NCBI GenBank assembly: GCA_032615215.1
Contig: CP128433.1
Location: forward strand, 1,695,501 to 1,759,500
Origin: Microbulbifer sp. MKSA007
Lineage (GTDB): Bacteria > Pseudomonadota > Gammaproteobacteria > Pseudomonadales > Cellvibrionaceae
Reading direction: 5' to 3'
DNA: 64,000 bases
Shown: positions 63,279-64,000 of the stretch, piece by piece
Layout of the letters: each line of letters begins with the position of its first letter
Position numbering within the stretch: the stretch's first letter is position 1
Program-made: the position numbers and the translations under genes
Notes under the pieces: generated by a model
What the model was told of the DNA's origin: nothing
Database searches by the model: none
Seen by the model: only the letters and a program-made list of their open reading frames with translations

Positions 63279-63734
63279 TTAGGCAGTGACTGCGGGGTTA
63301 TATTTCGATTCCATTGTCAGCCCGGGTCTTTCGTCATCCCAAATCATATGCACTACCTTCCAGGATTCGCCATCGTTCAATAGCTGGATACTATTTATCC
63401 CTCTTTTTAGGAATTGGGTTTTCTCCTTATCGCTCCAGGCCTCATAAATACTGAAGACGTGAGCAATATTTCCAAATTGCTCGATAATGTTGTGTATTTC
63501 AGCTTCATAGAAAGGGCGATCTGCAATTAGATTTTCAAAATTTTCTGGATATTCTTGGACGCTGAGGATCGTAGACTGGGGCTTGCCATTGCTATCCACA
63601 AATGTGCGAATCATTTTCGCATCAGGGGAAAATAATGATGCCTGTCTTTCCCAGTCGCGTTGAAAACCTGAAGGGCCAGAGATTCCACTATATAACTCAT
63701 CGATAACTTGTTGTATTTCCATATTATTTGTCAT
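63279..63734 (-). CDS. SnoaL/NTF2-like protein
   Basis: 151 residues from the ATG at 63734 (AAGGA seven bases upstream; a frame opening at 63758 lacks one). The sequence has the cone-like NTF2 plan: helix IQQVIDELYSGISG, then WERQASLFSPDAKMIRTFVD, EAEIHNIIEQFGNIAHVFSIYEAWSD, and RGINSIQLLNDGESWKVVHMIWDDERPGL. Function unknown; such proteins are often enzymes of small-molecule metabolism or partners of transcription regulators. Single gene. Confidence 0.75.
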   Translation of the reverse strand: MTNNMEIQQVIDELYSGISGPSGFQRDWERQASLFSPDAKMIRTFVDSNGKPQSTILSVQEYPENFENLIADRPFYEAEIHNIIEQFGNIAHVFSIYEAWSDKEKTQFLKRGINSIQLLNDGESWKVVHMIWDDERPGLTMESKYNPAVTA

Positions 63735-64000
63735 ATTTCTATCCTTGTCTAATTTCAATTAAAAGCTTTGATTGTCTAGCCGGTGACCCTGAGTTAATAT
63801 TTAATTCTATTTTGTATATTGAAAATACCCATGCCAACTCGCTTGAATATTTAGTGCTGTCATTAGTGAGCAGATTCAAAGCTGTCATTATGATATCAAC
63901 TGAAAGTGAGCTTATCTACAAAGCCGCTAGGTGTGCATAGCTACGAGATAGTGTGTCACTTCACTTTTTATGTCGTAATTGTTTGATTTATATGTGGTTT

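Noticed and set aside
63147..63383. 78-codon plus-strand frame downstream of the LexA box
   Set aside because: It crosses the hairpin at 63230-63254 and overlaps the end of the SnoaL-like gene; composition is not protein-like.

Overview
The window reads as chromosome of a free-living, probably marine gammaproteobacterium of the Cellvibrionales type (Microbulbifer-like; this is inference). The main reason is the block leuC-leuD-leuB-asd-asd paralogue-fimV-truA-trpF-(trpB-trpA)-accD-folC-SPOR-cvpA-purF-metZ, which follows the order known in Pseudomonas aeruginosa around PA3121-PA3107, but with trpBA placed between trpF and accD. No tRNA, rRNA, CRISPR array or prophage was seen.

Region 1 (1-7.8 kb) is accessory and AT-rich. 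The 3' end of an IS1182-type transposase gene is followed by about ten small same-strand genes: secreted or membrane hypotheticals, a lipocalin-like protein, a stand-alone TonB C-terminal domain, a ClbS/DfsB-like protein, a DoxX-like protein and an NTF2-like protein. They are separated by imperfect palindromes that begin near TAACAA and end near GTTA(T/A)G. I read this as a gene-cassette array with attC-like sites and no integrase in the window. Four different short tandem repeats (hexamer, heptamer, octamer, pentamer) lie in the array. The heptamer separates a signal peptide from its mature protein by one frame.

Region 2 (7.8-13.7 kb) has a methyltransferase/TauD-like dioxygenase pair on the minus strand. 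Diverging from it are a fumarase/aspartase-superfamily lyase and a nitrilase-family hydrolase, with a nitronate monooxygenase beyond. This could be a small metabolic cluster.

Region 3 (13.8-36.0 kb) is the conserved core: a TIGR04219-type outer membrane protein, a LysR regulator divergent from leuCDB with a perfect T-N11-A dyad between them, then Asp-semialdehyde, Leu, Trp, fatty acid, folate, purine and Met biosynthesis, plus FimV and TruA. A 133-bp unit repeated about four times in tandem fills the trpF-trpB gap.

Region 4 (36.1-47.3 kb) has a MoxR/DUF58/TgpA transglutaminase operon, an MFS transporter, a DUF3175 protein, SppA, an arsC-wrbA-DUF2069 operon, a YihY-type membrane protein and a TlpA-like lipoprotein. 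Region 5 (47.4-54.7 kb) has a TcyP-type cystine symporter, a secreted protein of 11-residue repeats, an ECF sigma factor operon ending in a DUF3106 protein, and a PepSY/response regulator/histidine kinase operon. Two 262-263 bp MITE-like elements with matching 30-bp terminal inverted repeats sit at 41.4 and 49.4 kb. Region 6 (54.7-64 kb) has an acyl-CoA dehydrogenase, a PAP2 phosphatase/glycosyltransferase pair, small conserved proteins, an SDR, a thiopurine methyltransferase, and an SOS-box-preceded PA0069-type radical SAM gene followed by a GIY-YIG gene.

Five genes (DUF58, YihY, DUF3106, the histidine kinase, DUF3301) are each broken by what looks like one missing base in a homopolymer. The shared direction suggests a consensus-sequence error rather than five real pseudogenes.
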